Shown piece by piece: positions 57,601 through 59,020 of a stretch of DNA of 59,020 nucleotides. A program made the position numbers and the translations under genes. Origin of the DNA: a virus; IMG/VR virus record IMGVR_UViG_3300025168_000094, positions 1 through 59,020 of that record. One strand, 5' to 3'. A model generated the notes under the pieces. That model made no database searches. It worked only from the letters and a program-made list of their open reading frames with translations, and had not been told where the DNA came from. The first letter of the stretch is position 1. Every line of letters begins with the position of its first letter.

Positions 57601-59020
57601 ATTTCATAACTAAGTAAAGTCTCTACATTAATTCCCCTAATATTTCGAATAGAGGCATCGGGCCTAACTGAAAGTGGGGAGTTCATCATGTGCTTTCTTG
57701 CGTATAAAGCGGAGTTCCTGACTGTTCCTGCCAGTGAGTAATTTTGGGCGTGGCTAAAGCTGTGAACGCTGGCAGAATTGGCAAATGTGTATGTGCTGTA
57801 TGTGTTTTGTAATTCGCCGGCAGAATTGGAAACCACCAAACTGGCTAACTCTATATCGTCGGTGGTCGGGAGTCCTGTGTTGCCTCTTTCGATCGTAACA
57901 ACTGGTGGAGCGGTTCTGGTTTCAAAGTCACTTGGTGCATCAAGAGGCCACACACTTTGTGACAGTAGACTTTCTGTGAAGTTACCTGCAATTGTTATTA
58001 CATCTGTAGAACCAGTGATACCAAGAGAGTTGGCGCGGCCAACACCAAGAGCAATTCTATCAGCCTGTGTATCTCTCCAGAAAAGATTGTCGTAATTTGT
58101 TCTTTCAGAAGTTTGCGTTCTAAACTCGTTTCTTGTAGACGGGAATACATTCTCAGAATAAAGAATCCAGTTGAGTTGGATGTTGTTGCGATCTTTCATC
58201 GCCACCAACTGCTCGAAGGCTGTAACTTCTGAATCAAAATTCACTTCAACAAAATCATTTAGTTTTTGTTCTTGGAATAGAACCATCTCATTGTTGTATG
58301 AGGTTTTGAAAGTTATGTTCTCTGCTGTTCTTTGGATTCCGCCTGCAGACGTGGATACCATGTTTATGTAATCGAGGTTGACACGAACAGGTCGACCTTT
58401 CGCAGAAACTGGGAATAAATCAAACTTTTGGAGTTCTCCGTTTCTGTATTCTACTGAGAGTTTATTGTTTCTTTTCTCGTGCATCAGCAGTTGATGATCT
58501 TGTCGGCGCGCTTGTTGCCAACCGGCATTTCCATAGTAACCATTACGCTTAATCATAAGCATATTGAATGCATCAGGGATTGCGGATTCTGCAACTTCCT
58601 TGACTAATTCGGGCGCGTTAATATATTGTGTATCGGTTTCTGTTGTTGAGCCGAGGGGAATAGTTATTGCGTGACCCATGGTATTGATGGAAGAAGAAAG
58701 CGGATCGACAATATTTAAATTAAGTCTTGATACTTGTGGTAAGAACCCCTCATCCCCGATGCCAGGGAATTTTCTTTGTCCATTTTCAATTTTAGTTCCT
58801 GTCTGGCTTGCACTAACAAAATCGTAAGAATCTTCGTAAGTTATACCAGTAGATGAGGATACTCTTCGTGTGAAGTCTGGAGATACAAATCCTGATTCAT
58901 TGTGTGTATTCACAACTGACTTAGTAATCCATGAGTACTGTTTTGTAGATCTTGGAATTTGATGTGAGACAAAGAAGTTGTCAAACGTAGACGCTGTATG
59001 GAATGTTCTAACAGTCTTGT
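54648..59020 (-). CDS. Giant virion protein, 5' end beyond the window
   Basis: At least 1456 residues are visible. The frame is open past a GTG at 58913 (35 further codons, reading TFHTASTFDNFFVSHQIPRS, then KQYSWIT) to the right edge, so the gene starts outside the window. These upstream residues resemble protein rather than chance sequence. The body has no recognised enzyme motif; it is rich in Ser, Asn, Phe and Tyr, with beta character. The last 45 residues are strongly basic (SKKSRRKKKVSLKEKKNRRG). It is the largest gene in the window and lies at the head of the giant structural group, probably a baseplate or fibre component. The truncation makes the total length unknown. Confidence 0.8.
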   Translation of the reverse strand, partial: KTVRTFHTASTFDNFFVSHQIPRSTKQYSWITKSVVNTHNESGFVSPDFTRRVSSSTGITYEDSYDFVSASQTGTKIENGQRKFPGIGDEGFLPQVSRLNLNIVDPLSSSINTMGHAITIPLGSTTETDTQYINAPELVKEVAESAIPDAFNMLMIKRNGYYGNAGWQQARRQDHQLLMHEKRNNKLSVEYRNGELQKFDLFPVSAKGRPVRVNLDYINMVSTSAGGIQRTAENITFKTSYNNEMVLFQEQKLNDFVEVNFDSEVTAFEQLVAMKDRNNIQLNWILYSENVFPSTRNEFRTQTSERTNYDNLFWRDTQADRIALGVGRANSLGITGSTDVITIAGNFTESLLSQSVWPLDAPSDFETRTAPPVVTIERGNTGLPTTDDIELASLVVSNSAGELQNTYSTYTFANSASVHSFSHAQNYSLAGTVRNSALYARKHMMNSPLSVRPDASIRNIRGINVETLLSYEIPTGSGEAKWEAATQAGYLTTSNGVTSFVSSESKPFYNNYDSFKQDIKSLAKGYAVVPEFRVSEQIENYTKFGIQDGENFDTFEIPGTNLSSSQDTFYKDFSNSDFLRNFADIKKMSDLSAKEIKLTCHAAIKFNPYKGFYPAQRSLDLVSQFSKSYGDSVEIIFDSSKATNPIASFREFADGTQDSKQPLHNAMARSVIKPLFAPGILYNSIKSGMAVDYPISTNGYKFISVNVTGALLFNPTENHMLTTSDATGSQQYVSGAFWDVRLPFETIIDPSKTMRGLVIPEQEPHPSQSFGAILAPSSSIASGPADKLYSMMASNYFAEVGKFFLKKGGYTRLQSNGVSLSTFKFSKDEVYGARLKMRTSFSGSRTYNFESGSDGAFNFFAPDGARAVFKNSDTSVSSADLIRSGTFEIPQDPAMNPQFVKNFTMYDRASGFGPPVAGREFGSISKANNNGTSDLFALSASAYGVKDSMNGHNWSFTPPYYDGEAWVDFIFRPSASVEYDLQRILAETQIVKRRFDPGPDLPGHKAQPGVYRRTLIRDNDLSSSVSGALIASQNFTPYASENINHNAMQIDSAVNLFGVENVTKRQLDKFGNEILSENSIVGQRWVIQPKFETPMMNFYNSSKATAGFGDEATPKGMWHQFGRLPSTTSEGIFLEIDDIPAQWLTNHYEVVTGSSVYNNYTAADGPKVSQQMKSFSSLMGFSDDNSKVRLGQLAEKQTIKEAIVAVPYIVEGIPANGTQPSNSNAKTRKQFINIPRKRFDAAKKSSIGSKSGDSLDAAGNSIRKLVQKMNDYILPPQFDFVNNDIDPMVMYVFEFKYELDKNDLSYVWQNLAPREYTKMEFQQDSVAHELINTELLTEKNLLSNPNLRWMIFKVKQRSQASYSDMTVAQVGQTTKQKLGDTVEMDGYNLSYNWPYDYVSIVESIKTDVDVVYKREAGRSNIIEPKPTTGKQNTTLSKKSRRKKKVSLKEKKNRRGN

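Noticed and set aside
1-59020. tRNA genes
   Set aside because: I looked through the gaps between genes and found no cloverleaf or GTTCGANTC-type arm. All gaps are short and accounted for; a covariance-model search would be decisive.

Overview
The window is a late-gene-rich section of a large T4-like myovirus genome (contractile-tailed tailed phage). Every gene I can support lies on the minus strand, so transcription runs from high to low coordinates. Its head, neck, tail and packaging proteins (gp13, 14, 15, 17, 18, 19, 20, 21, 22 and 23 relatives) match the T4 core in order and motif, but most are larger or more diverged than the coliphage versions. The surrounding proteins (giant virion proteins with MAFIDNTGD or KERVYDL starts, the MIFNDDIDAW protein, DUF1360-like and MKI-tagged small proteins) resemble those of marine T4-like phages. 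A marine Gram-negative host is therefore likely; this is inference from gene content. A phage bS21 gene could place the host by phylogeny.

Layout from high to low coordinates: (1) 59,020 to 41,619: very large virion structural genes, probably baseplate, tail or fibre components, including two adjacent paralogues and two relatives of one family. (2) 41,619 to 34,055: DNA metabolism, with a membrane HExxH protein, RuvC-like resolvase, UV-damage endonuclease, primase, a 42-codon membrane peptide and a single-chain Mre11-Rad50 (gp47-gp46) fusion. Two sigma70-like promoters lie here. (3) 34,055 to 25,571: small tagged proteins, an FtsZ/tubulin-like GTPase, a likely lysis-membrane cluster (holin-like, spanin-like; no endolysin seen) and the large terminase. 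(4) 25,562 to 20,015: portal, small accessory proteins, prohead protease and bS21. (5) 19,972 to 11,917: six fibre- or adhesin-like proteins, inserted between the protease and the scaffold, which are neighbours in T4. (6) 11,842 to 8,823: scaffold and major capsid protein. (7) 8,537 to 1: a small virion protein with an elaborate mRNA leader, then neck proteins, sheath, tube, the tail-chaperone region with a candidate frameshift, and the start of the tape measure.

The most notable points are: a shared N-terminal tag (MKI[ST]xxxLxxIIxEE) on at least five otherwise different proteins, which I interpret as a possible capsid-targeting signal for the encoded gp21-type protease; an FtsZ-like GTPase keeping both T7-loop aspartates; a phage bS21; a fused Mre11-Rad50; a leader RNA with a perfect 8-nt anti-Shine-Dalgarno and two hairpins with complementary loops; a recurring ACTATTTA element before structural genes; and repeats in a giant fibre protein that are conserved as protein but diverged at synonymous sites. 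No intergenic stretch exceeds 300 bases. I saw no tRNA, CRISPR array, insertion sequence or intein.
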